Assembly (NCBI GenBank): GCA_902802515.1
Contig: CADCMM010000006.1
Span: 1-59,813 of the forward strand
Source: an uncultured Lachnospiraceae bacterium
GTDB taxonomy: Bacteria > Bacillota > Clostridia > Lachnospirales > Lachnospiraceae
Direction: 5' to 3'
Length of the DNA stretch: 59,813 bases
Part shown: positions 44,495-53,789 of the stretch, piece by piece
Layout of the letters: the number at the start of each line of letters is the position of its first letter
Numbering within the stretch: position 1 is the stretch's first letter
The notes under the pieces: model-generated
Seen by the model: the letters and a program-made list of their open reading frames with translations, nothing else
What the model was told of the DNA's origin: nothing
Database searches by the model: none
Position numbers and translations under genes: made by a program

Positions 44495-44890
44495 TCATGT
44501 TTTCTTAATCAAAGTGTCCTTAACCACAAGTACAGTTCCTGCAAGCATGACCGTAAATGCGGCAAAATACAAAGGAGTCAGCCTTTCTCCCAGGATCAGA
44601 AATGACAGTGCCGCGCCCACAAACGGCGCAGCCGCATAATACGCACTCGTCTTTGCTGCACCGAGTGTGTTCTGCGCCCGAACATAGAAGAAGATACTGA
44701 GACCATACGCCACGAATCCAAGCGTCATGGCTGCCAAAACCCATTTAATTTCCGATATTCTCTCTCCGATAACCCCAGGATCAACATAGCCCAGCAGCCA
44801 GTCGCCAATCCCAAAGCAAATGCATCCAATGATACCGAGCATCCATTGTCCTCTGCTGCTATTTTCATCGTCGTTATCCTCCCAAAACAA
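44495..44890 (-). pseudogene. DMT/EamA transporter remnant fused to another membrane-protein start
   Basis: 131 residues. From about residue 46 (ISEIKWVLAAMTLGFVAYGL ... AGTVLVVKDTLIKK) this is the last third of a DMT transporter. The first part (LGIIGCICFGIGDWLLGYVDPG) resembles the first helix of the DUF6796-type proteins instead. The DMT part then shifts out of frame before a His-rich tail. It is best explained by a deletion joining two genes, plus a frameshift. Confidence 0.6.
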
Positions 44891-44899
44891 ACCTTATCG

Positions 44900-45397
44900 T
44901 TAATATATCCATGTACTGAGGCCCGCAACGATGAAGCCAACCAGCGGGCAGACCACAAACGGCCAGCCGATCAGATGCTCCGGGATCGCCAGCGTCTTCA
45001 TCCATTCCTTCGTTTCCCATGCCTTACAGCGTTCTGTACCGGGAATCATGATCTTGTCCTTGATGGCTCCCCGATACCACCAGTCCAGTCCGAAGAAGTC
45101 ACCAAGATTAATAAAAAGCATCTCAATGTATCCTGTCCAGAATAAATTCCAGAAGCCTGTCACCCCCGCCAGATGCGCGCTGACGATCATATAGGCAAAA
45201 ATCAGAATATACAGCGGGTACAGCACCGATGCCAAAATGACGACTTCTTTTTTCTTTCTTGGCGGTGCTGCCAAGCGGATCTCCTTCGGCAGCATTTTGC
45301 TGAATGCACAGGGGACGAATATCCATGTTACCGCAACTGTAAGATTAAATATTAAGCAAAGCAAAATGCCGTCCAATATTGTTCTTGAACACACCAT
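44900..45397 (-). CDS. Uncharacterised membrane protein, related to the 187/163-residue family
   Basis: 165 residues from an ATG inside the end of the methyltransferase gene, with a GGGAGAGTG purine stretch ahead; the frame is open for nine more codons upstream. Four helices. The C-terminal half (INLGDFFGLDWWYR, MIPGTERCKAW, final helix VVCPLVGFIVAGLSTWIY) follows the same pattern (L-x-D-x-x-x-L-D, x-P-E/GT-E, last helix ending near TWI/AWIC) as the membrane proteins at 46812 and 53928. No function known. Confidence 0.7.
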   Translation of the reverse strand: MVCSRTILDGILLCLIFNLTVAVTWIFVPCAFSKMLPKEIRLAAPPRKKKEVVILASVLYPLYILIFAYMIVSAHLAGVTGFWNLFWTGYIEMLFINLGDFFGLDWWYRGAIKDKIMIPGTERCKAWETKEWMKTLAIPEHLIGWPFVVCPLVGFIVAGLSTWIY

Positions 45398-45404
45398 GTC
45401 GCTC

Positions 45405-46034
45405 TCACTCTCCCTTCCTCGCAATCACTGTTATCCACGGCTTTGATTTATGGTGATCTGTTTTTATCTTGCCGAATCCTGCGGCGCGCAATGCCGCTTC
45501 AATCTGATCCACCGTGTATGTTTTCATCCCGTCGATGATTTTCTCAAACTTCTGACTTGCGGCATCCAACCCGTCAGATTCATTGACAATCATAAAGTAT
45601 CCGCCTGGTTTCAGAACCTTCGCCACTTCGGTAAAGCATTGTTCAAGTCCCGGCCAGAAGTAAATGGTTTCAAAAGCCGTGGCAAGATCGTATCCGTTCT
45701 CCTCAAGTGCCAAAGAAGACACATCGCCCTGTTGTACCGCGCATCTTCCCTGCGCAATTGCATCTTTGTTATATGCTGCCGCCTGTTCCACGGACAGCGG
45801 CGAATAATCAATGGCAGTCACCTTTGCGCTTGGATATTTCCTCAGCAGTTCGCCAGCATTCCTGCCGCCTCCGCAACCGATGTCGATGATCTCTGATAAA
45901 GCTTCTGTTTTCAGATGTTCCATGCCCCAATCCGCCATCTTTGCATGACCGGAATTCATGCCCTTTATCATCATCTTTCCGAGAAAACCCTCCGGTTTCC
46001 TCGTCTGACTCACATAATTCTTAAAAAGCCCCAT
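45405..46034 (-). CDS. Class I SAM-dependent methyltransferase
   Basis: 209 residues. SAM motif I is IIDIGCGGGRNAGELL (about 51-66), motif II VTAIDYSP, motif IV DLATAFETIYFWPGLEQCF, then LKPGGYFMIVNE. This is a UbiE-like small-molecule methyltransferase. Paralogous methyltransferase sequence recurs at 37928 (fragment) and 53116. It sits between a broken hydrolase and a membrane protein in an operon after the FecBCDE genes. Substrate unknown. Confidence 0.88.
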   Translation of the reverse strand: MGLFKNYVSQTRKPEGFLGKMMIKGMNSGHAKMADWGMEHLKTEALSEIIDIGCGGGRNAGELLRKYPSAKVTAIDYSPLSVEQAAAYNKDAIAQGRCAVQQGDVSSLALEENGYDLATAFETIYFWPGLEQCFTEVAKVLKPGGYFMIVNESDGLDAASQKFEKIIDGMKTYTVDQIEAALRAAGFGKIKTDHHKSKPWITVIARKGE

Positions 46035-46052
46035 TCCTGTTTCCTCCTTTAG

Positions 46053-46729
46053 CTACTTTAATGCCTTGAAATACTCTTGGCGCACCGCTTTTGCTTCCGG
46101 CACAAACTCCACCGCGCCCCAGCAGTGCATCATACCCTTTCCGATATGCGTGTTAAGCTGCACACCGTACTTTTTACAGGCCGCCTGCATATCCGGAAGG
46201 TAGGCAATCATCACTTCCTCCGTTCCATAGAAAATGTCCATCGGCGGGAAGCCGGTCAAATCAAACAGTATGGGACTGAGCAGATACGCCTCGTCTCCCG
46301 TTACCAGCACCGGAGCAATATTGTCAAAGAATCCCGGCGGTATCATGACATCCGCTTTCTTTCTCTTTTCCATTTCCGTTTTCTGACTCTCGCTTGGGGG
46401 AACCTGCAGCCCCGGAGATTGAAGTACCAGCTTGCCCGGAAGCGAGACCGGAAGATTCTCATGCCTGATATACATACACAGGGAAAGTGCCTGACCTCCA
46501 CCGGAAGATGTTCCAAAGAAGCGTACATTTTTCGCGTCATAATTTTTTAACAAACCAATATTTTCCTGGTTCATCAGATTTACGATCAGCAGCGCATAAA
46601 ATCCGCCCATCGAACCGCCGCATTTTCTTTGCGCGCTTTCTCCCGCATCTTTTCCAGGTCCGTAAACGAGCCTTTCCCTGGCTTGATAAGTCGCAGAACG
46701 CTCATTGTGATATTCCCGGATATGCTCAT
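46053..46729 (-). pseudogene. Alpha/beta hydrolase with internal deletion and frameshift
   Basis: Starting at an ATG at 46729 the minus strand reads MSISGNITMSVLRLIKPGKG, then SFTDLEKMREKARKENAA, matching the start of the intact hydrolase at 38255-39160. It then jumps, out of frame, to GSMGGFYALLIVNLMN, that is the sequence just after the nucleophile elbow. About 100 residues, including most of the region before the catalytic Ser, are gone. The C-terminal part (to RQEYFKALK) is otherwise intact. Confidence 0.8.
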
Positions 46730-46811
46730 ATCCTAACACCCCAAACTTCTCGAAAATTGCCGTAAAAATCATTCGTCAAGTTCACAACCAGTACCATACT
46801 CGTCGCCTCTC

Positions 46812-47303
46812 TTACATCAAAGTACAAATCCATGCTGCAAGCAGCGAACCCAAAAGCATCAGGGCAATCTGAAGCAGATGGGATTTCATGTTATAGCCGA
46901 AAAGATGCGGGCCATACACGCCCTTCAATTCCGGGTAATAGTGGGGAAAAAAGTTGGAATGGCACAGCAGTACCCAGTCGAAGACCAAAATATCAAACGC
47001 CTTCAAAAGCATCATCATAGTGGCAAACCGGATGAAGAACTGCCAGAGTCCAAACACTTTAAGAATACCATCGTATGCGCCTAAGATGATTGCACCGGCC
47101 ATCAGCACGAGGGAGAGGAGCATCATCAGCCAGCCGACGGCGTGCTGTCCCTTAAAACGCTCACCCTTTGGCTGGATAATGTCCAGCGCCACCTTTGGTG
47201 CCGAGCCAAAAAATCGCTTATTCTGGATAAATCCCACGGCAGACCAGAGCATCAAAAACAGCCCTGCCATCATCGTAATTGATAAAATGATCGTGTACAG
47301 CAT
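46812..47303 (-). CDS. Uncharacterised four-helix membrane protein
   Basis: 163 residues from the ATG at 47303, which has AAGGAGG eight bases upstream; earlier starts lie inside the upstream gene. Four helices, with a conserved middle (FDILVFDWVLLCHSNFFPHY, YPELKG) and ending AAWICTLM. The protein at 53928-54419 is a clear paralog (FDIVCLDYILITKTHFFQYY, ending TAWICSLI). Both lie next to DUF6796-type sequences, so the pair of families belongs together. Function unknown. Confidence 0.75.
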   Translation of the reverse strand: MLYTIILSITMMAGLFLMLWSAVGFIQNKRFFGSAPKVALDIIQPKGERFKGQHAVGWLMMLLSLVLMAGAIILGAYDGILKVFGLWQFFIRFATMMMLLKAFDILVFDWVLLCHSNFFPHYYPELKGVYGPHLFGYNMKSHLLQIALMLLGSLLAAWICTLM

Positions 47304-47328
47304 TGTCATGCCCTCCTTTTCTTGTATC

Positions 47329-48105
47329 CTAAGCCGCAGTACGTCCGCCGGAACCCAGCGTGTATTCCCGTACAAAGTTCGCCGTCTCCTCCCGTTTCCT
47401 TGCCTTCTTCATCATGATCAACAGGCCGAGGAACATCCAGAGATTGCCAATACTGATCCAGCCTGCGGTAATTGCGTTTCGAAGCGGCGTCTCCGGAATG
47501 AATTTCAACAGCATGGTGACGGCCATACCAACGGCAGGACAGAACATCCAGCACCATTTCGGATATGGCGTATATCCCTTGGCAAATGCCCGAATGTGCG
47601 CAACATGCTGAATGATCCAGAACACAAAGAACACGATCATTCCGGGTAGTAGAAAGTACAAACCGAATTTCACGCATATGCTTTCCGCAGTATCAGGGCT
47701 GATCTGCATAAAATATTTATACACATAAACACAGGCAAGGCACGGGACATGAACCCCGCAGCCGGCAAATGCAAGCACACCGAGAATTCCGCTTCGGTAC
47801 TGGTGCGCAAGTTTATCAGAATAGGGGACAATCAGTCGATAGACGCCAAAATAGCATAATGCCTCCAACGGAATGCCGATAAAGCCTAACATCGCAGACC
47901 AGAGGATCCGCGCATCCGGCAAGCCTATATAGGCAGAGAGAAAACCTTCTATCCCAGCCTTGTTCCCGTCATGCATTCCCCAGCCAAGGAGCATATCTCC
48001 TACAAGTACCATACAGGCAGCGAAAATCCCGATGATGAACAGTTTTCGGATTCTCAGCCAGTCCAGTTTATTGCCGATTCCGATGTCGTTATATGTACTC
48101 ATCAT
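47329..48105 (-). CDS. DUF6796-like multi-pass membrane protein
   Basis: 258 residues, six to seven helices. The first helix ACMVLVGDMLLGWG, and the later GIPLEALCYFGVYRL and ISIGNLWMFLGLLIMMKK, match a family of uncharacterised Lachnospiraceae membrane proteins that I believe is DUF6796 (moderate certainty). It follows the FecE-type ATPase by 30 bases, in the same direction. A C-terminal fragment of the same family is at 53790-53922, and a first-helix fragment near 44830. Confidence 0.7.
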   Translation of the reverse strand: MMSTYNDIGIGNKLDWLRIRKLFIIGIFAACMVLVGDMLLGWGMHDGNKAGIEGFLSAYIGLPDARILWSAMLGFIGIPLEALCYFGVYRLIVPYSDKLAHQYRSGILGVLAFAGCGVHVPCLACVYVYKYFMQISPDTAESICVKFGLYFLLPGMIVFFVFWIIQHVAHIRAFAKGYTPYPKWCWMFCPAVGMAVTMLLKFIPETPLRNAITAGWISIGNLWMFLGLLIMMKKARKREETANFVREYTLGSGGRTAA

Positions 48106-48135
48106 TAGTCACATCTCCTCTTGGAAAACTTTCCT

Positions 48136-48948
48136 TCAAGAATAAAATCTCCCCTTTGGCACAATGAACGGGGATCCGGATACAGGATCTTTCGTCACAA
48201 CGCATTCCAGTCGGAATATTTCACGGATCAACTCCTCTGAAATCACTTCCTCCGGCGTTCCTTCCGCCACCAGCTTTCCCTCCCGCAGTGCCAACAGATA
48301 GTCCGCATATCTGGCGGACAGGTTTATATCATGCAGTACCATGACGATGGTTGTCTTCCTCTTTCTATTTAATTCGGCCAGAAGATCCAGAATTTCCACC
48401 TGATAAGTGATATCCAGATAAGTAGTCGGTTCATCCAGAAACAGGATATCTGTCTGCTGAGCCAGCGCCATTGCGATCCACACCCGCTGGCGCTGACCTC
48501 CGGAAAGTTCGTCAACATTTCTGTCGGCGAACTCGGTGACGCCCATCATCTCCATCGCCTCATCAACGGCTTCAAAGTCCTCTTTCTGCATTCCCCGGAA
48601 TGGTTCCAGATATGGATATCTTCCCCTGCCGATCAGATCAGAGACCTTGATTCCTTCAGGAACAAGGGGAGACTGCGGGAGCAGGCCGATGATCTGTGCC
48701 AGCTTTTTTGGCGGCAGACTCCCATATTCCTTCCCGTCAAGCCTAATAGTACCCTTCATGGGTGAAAGAAGACGTGCAAACGTCTTGAGCAGTGTACTTT
48801 TCCCGCAGCCGTTTGACCCAATGATGACAGATATCTTATGATCCGGGATTACAAGGCTCATATCTTCTATGATTGTTTTTTTGTCATATCCCGTCTGCAG
48901 ATGCTCCGCCTTCAGGATATGATCCTTTGCTGTTAATTGTTTTTCCAT
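48136..48948 (-). CDS. Iron-siderophore ABC importer ATPase (FecE/FepC type)
   Basis: 270 residues: Walker A GSNGCGKST, QIIGLLPQSPLVPEG, signature ELSGGQRQRVWIAM, Walker B ILFLDEPTTYLD and H-loop VLHDINLSARYAD are the standard FecE/FhuC/FepC set. It energises uptake of ferric siderophores by the two permeases and the binding protein upstream. Confidence 0.95.
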   Translation of the reverse strand: MEKQLTAKDHILKAEHLQTGYDKKTIIEDMSLVIPDHKISVIIGSNGCGKSTLLKTFARLLSPMKGTIRLDGKEYGSLPPKKLAQIIGLLPQSPLVPEGIKVSDLIGRGRYPYLEPFRGMQKEDFEAVDEAMEMMGVTEFADRNVDELSGGQRQRVWIAMALAQQTDILFLDEPTTYLDITYQVEILDLLAELNRKRKTTIVMVLHDINLSARYADYLLALREGKLVAEGTPEEVISEELIREIFRLECVVTKDPVSGSPFIVPKGRFYS

Positions 48949-48954
48949 CTCTCC

Positions 48955-49977
48955 TCACCCCTTACTGTTCATTTTTGTCAGCAGATAGATCAAATAGGGG
49001 GCACCAATAATGCCGGTTACAACTCCCACCGGATAGCGGGCGGAAAATGCAAACTGGCCGATCGCTTCACTTACAAGCACAATCACTGCGCCCACCATAC
49101 CTGCATGTATTGTCCCCGCCCCGCCTGTTTTGATCAGTCTGGAGGCAATCGGACCTGACATAAACGCTACAGAAGACAGCGGTCCGGTCACTGCGGTGGT
49201 TCCTGCGCACAGAATCACAGCACAATATAAAAGCAGTGTCCGGGATCTCTTTGTATTCATCCCCAATGTGACCGGCAGTTCTTCCCCCAGACCAAGGATC
49301 TGGATCTCCCTGCCCAGAAACAGAATGATCAGGACACAAACTACCACGATCACACCAAACAGAGACAAATCGTACATGCGAACTCCATTCAGGCTTCCTG
49401 ACAGCCAGCGGAGGGCATCTGAGATATTATAATCGGAGGTTTTCAGTATGATGAAGTTGATCACCGCCTGCAGCATGGCCTGAACTCCAATTCCCGTCAG
49501 GATCATCTTATTCACGGAAAATGTCCGGGTACGTGAGATCAGCAAAATCACGGATGCCGCTAATATGCCGCCCAGAAGAGCCAGCATTGAGACCACCATC
49601 CCGCTTAAGCCCAGTACCATCATGGCAAAAACCGCTGCCGCACTGGCTCCGGAAGTGATCCCCATCACATCCGGACTTGCAAGAGAATTTCGGAGCATTT
49701 TCTGGAAAACATTTCCTGCTGCACCAAAAGAAAACCCGGCAAGGGTTCCCACCAGAACACGGGGAACGCGGATCGTGTTTACCGCATAGGAAGCCCCCTT
49801 GACCTCCTCTCCAAAGAGCACGCGCAGAACCGTGCTAAATGAGTAAACCTGATCCCCCCAAAGGAGCAGAAATGCAGCGGCCACGAACCATAAAATCAAA
49901 AGAACCATGAAAACCCCAAGTTCCCTTGACCTCCGGGATCGTAAGCCTTTTTCTGTTACACCTATTGTCTCGTTCAT
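48955..49977 (-). CDS. FecCD-type siderophore permease (second subunit)
   Basis: 340 residues, about ten helices, FecCD family: RVPRVLVGTLAGFSFGAAGNVFQKMLRNSLASPDVMGITSGAS-like start (shown in part) and AGTTAVTGPLSSVAFMSGPI. It overlaps its partner by 4 bases. Forms the membrane channel of the BtuCD-like importer. Confidence 0.94.
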   Translation of the reverse strand: MNETIGVTEKGLRSRRSRELGVFMVLLILWFVAAAFLLLWGDQVYSFSTVLRVLFGEEVKGASYAVNTIRVPRVLVGTLAGFSFGAAGNVFQKMLRNSLASPDVMGITSGASAAAVFAMMVLGLSGMVVSMLALLGGILAASVILLISRTRTFSVNKMILTGIGVQAMLQAVINFIILKTSDYNISDALRWLSGSLNGVRMYDLSLFGVIVVVCVLIILFLGREIQILGLGEELPVTLGMNTKRSRTLLLYCAVILCAGTTAVTGPLSSVAFMSGPIASRLIKTGGAGTIHAGMVGAVIVLVSEAIGQFAFSARYPVGVVTGIIGAPYLIYLLTKMNSKG

Positions 49978-50990
49978 CTTCCAACCCTCGCCTTTCTTAT
50001 GATCATGATAAAGACGGGAGCGCCAAGAAATGCGGTCACGATGCCTACCTCCAGTTCTCCAGGTCTTCCGATCAATCGCCCCAGCACATCCGAGAGCAAA
50101 AGCAGCACAGCACCGTCAAGGGCAGACAGTGGAATGAGTGTTTTCAGGTCATTCCCGCAGAACATCCGCACAAGATGGGGAATCATCAGCCCAACAAAGC
50201 CGATCGGTCCCGCCACCGCGGTCGTTGCTCCGCATAAAAGGACTCCTGCCGCAGCGCCGAGGGCTCTGGTTCTTACCACCTTTACCCCCAGTCCCATAGC
50301 AATGTCGTCTCCCAAAGCCAGGACATTCAGGGATGGAATCAGCCAGACCGAGAGCGCAAACCCTGCGATCAGGAATGGCAGCACCATCCGGATGCTCTCC
50401 CATGTACCGCTCCCAATACTTCCTGACTGCCAAAAGCGGAAGACCTGCATGACATTTGTTCTCGGCAGCATGACAGTACTGATCAGTGACGAGCAGGCCG
50501 TGCTGACGGCTGCGCCGGACAAAGCCAGACGGATCGGATTTGCGTTGTTATAGCTCATACTGCCCTTCCCAGGTACAAAAGAAGCGATTCCAAACACAAG
50601 AAGCGCAGTAAGTGCGGATCCCGCCAGCGCAAACCAGATGTACTGCACGGAAGTGTGAATGTTAAAAAAAGCAATCCCCGCAACTACAAAAAAGGAGGCG
50701 CCCGTGTTGACCCCCAGAATAGACGGATCCGCAATCGGATTTCTTGTGATGGACTGCATCAAAGCACCGGCCGTGCCCAAAGCACAGCCGGCAATCAGTC
50801 CCAGTACCGTTCGCACAATCCTCTTTTGCAGGATAGGAAAATACAGCGAATTGATCTCCTCCCCACGGGCAGCCCCGATCAGATCAGATAGCGGGATATT
50901 TCTTGCCCCTACCGCAAACGAAAGGGGAAGCGCCACAAGCAAAAGCAGTACGCTCACAGCAATAAAAAAGACTGTTTTCTTTGCTTTCAT
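49974..50990 (-). CDS. FecCD-type siderophore permease (first subunit)
   Basis: 338 residues, about ten helices: TVLGLIAGCALGTAGALMQS, NPIADPSILGVNTGAS, GATTAVAGPIGFVGLMIPHL are diagnostic. It lies 3 bases after the binding-protein gene and overlaps the second permease by ATGA-type coupling. Confidence 0.95.
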   Translation of the reverse strand: MKAKKTVFFIAVSVLLLLVALPLSFAVGARNIPLSDLIGAARGEEINSLYFPILQKRIVRTVLGLIAGCALGTAGALMQSITRNPIADPSILGVNTGASFFVVAGIAFFNIHTSVQYIWFALAGSALTALLVFGIASFVPGKGSMSYNNANPIRLALSGAAVSTACSSLISTVMLPRTNVMQVFRFWQSGSIGSGTWESIRMVLPFLIAGFALSVWLIPSLNVLALGDDIAMGLGVKVVRTRALGAAAGVLLCGATTAVAGPIGFVGLMIPHLVRMFCGNDLKTLIPLSALDGAVLLLLSDVLGRLIGRPGELEVGIVTAFLGAPVFIMIIRKARVGR

Positions 50991-50993
50991 AAT

Positions 50994-51998
50994 TTATTCC
51001 AGATGGGACGCTGCCTCATCCAGCACGTCCAGATATTCATCTATGGTAGCAGGGATTGCCAATGGAGTCGGGGTGCAGGATGCCGCGATCAGGGTCGTTT
51101 CGTTTGACAGGAATGCCACGGAGCCTCTGCTGATCGCAGGCACCTGATTGATCAGCGGGTCAGCCTGCAATGCTTCCAGAGTGTCGTTCTCACCCCAGGT
51201 CACAATCAGATCCAGATCATTCAGGACGTCAATATTCTCGGAGCTGACGGTCATGAAAAAGAATGATCCGTCGTCCAGTTCCCGGATATTCTGCGGCAGA
51301 TCCAGCCCCAAATCTATCAGATAGGACGCGCGGGGATCCTTCGGCATATATACATAGAAAGAACCCAGATTGGATGTATCAAAGTAACAATATGCGGCAG
51401 TCAGTCCCTGAAGTTTCTCATGTTCCCCGGCTTTCTCGGCAATCAGCTCTTCCAGCTCGTCCACCAGTGCCTGTGCCTGTGCTTCTTTACCGAGGGCTTT
51501 TCCGTTATCAATGGTCAAATCCTGCCATGTAGTCGCCCAGGCTTCCGTTGCATACGGCACCGTTGGGGCAATCTCAGAAAGCTGCTCATAATCCTCCTGA
51601 GTGATACCGGAATATACGGCCAAAATCAGATCCGGTTCCGCATTGTTGATCGCTTCAAAATCCAATCCGTCCGTGTCGTCAAACACATTTGGTTCATCCA
51701 CTCCAAGCTCTGCAAATGCCTCATTGGTCCAGTAGAACAGACCATTGTCATCTGTCGCGCCATAGGTGGCTTTCGATACGCCAACCGGGGCGATACCGAG
51801 TGCAAGGGGCACATCCAGATTACCCCAGCCAATTGTTGCCACTGCCTCCGGAGCCTCCTCAATTACTGTTTCGCCAAGTGCATGGCTAATGATAATGGGA
51901 AACTGATCCTCCGCCATTGCGGTTCCGACAAAAGCAAGTGTCGATGCCATAGCCAATGCAGCCATGGCGCTTCTCTTCATCTGATTTTTCATCTTCAT
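50994..51998 (-). CDS. Iron-siderophore ABC substrate-binding protein
   Basis: 334 residues of the FhuD/FepB-like class (VATIGWGNLDVPLALGIAPVGV, DGLDFEAINNAEPDLILAVYSGIT). A Sec signal (about 8-30) ends at TAMAEDQ with no lipobox Cys, so as written the protein would be released rather than lipid-anchored, unusual for a Gram-positive. First gene of the FecBCDE operon, behind a strong promoter with the GTTAG-type operator. Confidence 0.93.
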   Translation of the reverse strand: MKMKNQMKRSAMAALAMASTLAFVGTAMAEDQFPIIISHALGETVIEEAPEAVATIGWGNLDVPLALGIAPVGVSKATYGATDDNGLFYWTNEAFAELGVDEPNVFDDTDGLDFEAINNAEPDLILAVYSGITQEDYEQLSEIAPTVPYATEAWATTWQDLTIDNGKALGKEAQAQALVDELEELIAEKAGEHEKLQGLTAAYCYFDTSNLGSFYVYMPKDPRASYLIDLGLDLPQNIRELDDGSFFFMTVSSENIDVLNDLDLIVTWGENDTLEALQADPLINQVPAISRGSVAFLSNETTLIAASCTPTPLAIPATIDEYLDVLDEAASHLE

Positions 51999-52103
51999 TC
52001 CTCCGTTCTAAGTCCTCCTTATTTGGTTTGTGTTGTCTAACTTATATCCTTATTGAAAGGCGGGAGCATCAAGAACCCGCCTGGTTCAATACATTTTTAT
52101 GTA

Positions 52104-52149
52104 GTTAGATTTTTCTAACTATTGTAACATCTATGCTTCATAAATTCAA
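52104..52149 (-). promoter_or_regulatory. Promoter and GTTAG-N6-CTAAC operator of the FecBCDE operon
   Basis: TTGAAT (52149-52144), 17-base spacer, TACAAT (52126-52121), then GTTAG-ATTTTT-CTAAC (52104-52119) starting one base after the -10, covering the start site. A further half site (GTCTAACTTA) lies near 52036. Position and the siderophore genes it controls make this the best evidence that the palindrome is an iron-type operator. Confidence 0.8.
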
Positions 52150-52167
52150 TAGATATCTCTCACTTTT

Positions 52168-52965
52168 TCAGTGTTTTTTCAGCACCGCAATCTTGTTAGA
52201 TAGATTGCGGATCGCTCCTATTTTACCAATCACTTTATACACCGGAGCAATTTCTATCATTCCTTCCACAAGGCTTCTGTCCTCCAGCCAGTGAAACATC
52301 GGGCATAGGTGCATAAGTTCCGCGCCGCTTTTCGCTCCCCATGTAAATACTGCGCCGCTCTGCCGGATTGACTTCTCCACATTCTTCTTCACAAACTTCG
52401 GATTGAGTATCTCCATGAAAACCGTAGCCTGCATAAAATGTCTATCAATGATGGACAGGATTTGCTTCACATCCGTTTCGGAAAGGTACATGGAGAGTCC
52501 TTCCACGATTACGAGAACGGTTGCTCCGTCTTTCTCCTGTATCTGCCCTGCCCAGGTTTCATCCATAGCAGAAGCCGCAATATTTGTTACACGCTCGTTC
52601 TCATGAATATATTTCTCCCGCACCTCCATCGTGACCGGAAGGTCAATGTTATACCAGCAGATCTGTCCATTGTCAACACGATAAAAGCGGGTGTCCATGC
52701 CACAGGCGATGTTGATGACTATAACGTCTGGATGCTCCTTCACAAAGGCCGACACCATGCGGTCAAGCACGATCGTCCGTGCCACTACTCCGCTGGACAT
52801 CGCTGTGTCCTTATCGGCAAGAGAAAAGTCATAGTCCATCCTATCAACGATCTCTATGGCCTTCTCATCATAGATTTTATGGTTCCTCTTTTTGGATTCC
52901 TTCGCCCTGGCGTAGAGCGTTTGCAGCATCGTTTCTGCCACGCCGCCAATTCTCTCATCGCTCAT
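52168..52965 (-). CDS. SAM-dependent methyltransferase, leucine-carboxyl-methyltransferase/TcmP type
   Basis: 265 residues. VINIACGMDTRFYRV is motif I of the LCM/PPM1/TcmP O-methyltransferase family, with YNIDLPVTMEVREKYI and ATVLVIVEGLSMYLSE as further family motifs. These enzymes methylate carboxyl or hydroxyl groups in secondary metabolism. It is the last gene of the segment from 54419 to 52168 and ends before the FecBCDE promoter. Confidence 0.85.
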   Translation of the reverse strand: MSDERIGGVAETMLQTLYARAKESKKRNHKIYDEKAIEIVDRMDYDFSLADKDTAMSSGVVARTIVLDRMVSAFVKEHPDVIVINIACGMDTRFYRVDNGQICWYNIDLPVTMEVREKYIHENERVTNIAASAMDETWAGQIQEKDGATVLVIVEGLSMYLSETDVKQILSIIDRHFMQATVFMEILNPKFVKKNVEKSIRQSGAVFTWGAKSGAELMHLCPMFHWLEDRSLVEGMIEIAPVYKVIGKIGAIRNLSNKIAVLKKH

Positions 52966-52996
52966 TCTCCCATACCTCCAGTACTTTTACTCCTGT

Positions 52997-53091
52997 TTAA
53001 TCCGTGCGATCCACCGGAAGCACCTTCGTAATCGCCCAGAACACACACATCCAAACGGCGGATGCAAACAGCACGGCAACTTTTTTTCCAA
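52997..53091 (-). pseudogene. Tiny single-helix protein gene with a poly-A frameshift
   Basis: AAGGAGG is followed by TTG GAA and a run of seven A. If the run were eight, the gene would read MEKKVAVLFASAVWMCVFWA-ITKVLPVDRTD, a 31-residue single-helix protein. As sequenced, the frame changes and gives an unlikely Cys/Arg-rich peptide. Could be slippage-controlled, a loss, or a sequencing error. Confidence 0.4.
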
Positions 53092-53115
53092 ATCGTCCTC
53101 CTTTTTATGCCCCGC

Positions 53116-53751
53116 TTATCGTCTTGCCACCAAATGAAGTCGGAACTTCTTCTGGCGTTCTAATTTTTCAATCTTCAGTCCAGATGTTTCGCAAAATGCC
53201 TGTATCTGCTTTGTCGTATAGCACCGGACATCACCATGGCCTATGAGATTTGCAATCGGCATTTCCACATGGTTCATCAGCCAAACCATAAATCCAGAGG
53301 AAGTGTAGTCACGCAGGATCAGAACACCGTCTGGGCGAAGCACCCTCGCCGCCCCGTCAAAAAACTTCTGCGGATTCGGATAGTGATGAAAGCTGTTGGC
53401 ACAGATAACCGCATCGAAACTTGCACTTTTAAACGGCAGCTTCTCACTGTCGCCGACAAGAAATGTGGTATTTGGCAGGTTCTTGGCATTTGCCGTTTCG
53501 ATCATCTTCGGTGTCAGATCCACCCCTGTATAATTCTTATTCGGGTACTCCTGCGTCAACAGCTCGATCATCGGTCCTGTACCGCAGCCGACATCCAGCA
53601 GTTTCTCAAAATCAACCCTTTTCAATTCCTCTAAGACCGCCGGGTAGTCATCCTTGCACATCTCGTAAATGCCCGCATGACCGCTGTCGTAAATCTCCGC
53701 TGCCTTTGTAAACTCCTTTATGGATAGCTCCTTGTATTGTTCTGTGTTCAT
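53116..53751 (-). CDS. Class I SAM-dependent methyltransferase
   Basis: 211 residues from the ATG at 53751 with GGAGGGAAG ahead (eight more upstream codons are open). Motif I LLDVGCGTGPMIELL, VDLTPKMIETA, FDAVICANSFHHYPNPQKFF and VLRPDGVLILRDY define a UbiE-like methyltransferase. Part of the second membrane-protein/methyltransferase cassette. Substrate unknown. Confidence 0.88.
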   Translation of the reverse strand: MNTEQYKELSIKEFTKAAEIYDSGHAGIYEMCKDDYPAVLEELKRVDFEKLLDVGCGTGPMIELLTQEYPNKNYTGVDLTPKMIETANAKNLPNTTFLVGDSEKLPFKSASFDAVICANSFHHYPNPQKFFDGAARVLRPDGVLILRDYTSSGFMVWLMNHVEMPIANLIGHGDVRCYTTKQIQAFCETSGLKIEKLERQKKFRLHLVARR

Positions 53752-53789
53752 TATCTTCCCTCCGATGTTTCTCATTGCTTTTTATCATT

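Noticed and set aside
46725..46796. 23-codon frame before the broken hydrolase
   Set aside because: It has a moderate purine stretch upstream but no similarity to anything and may be only a translational leader; support is too weak to list as a gene.
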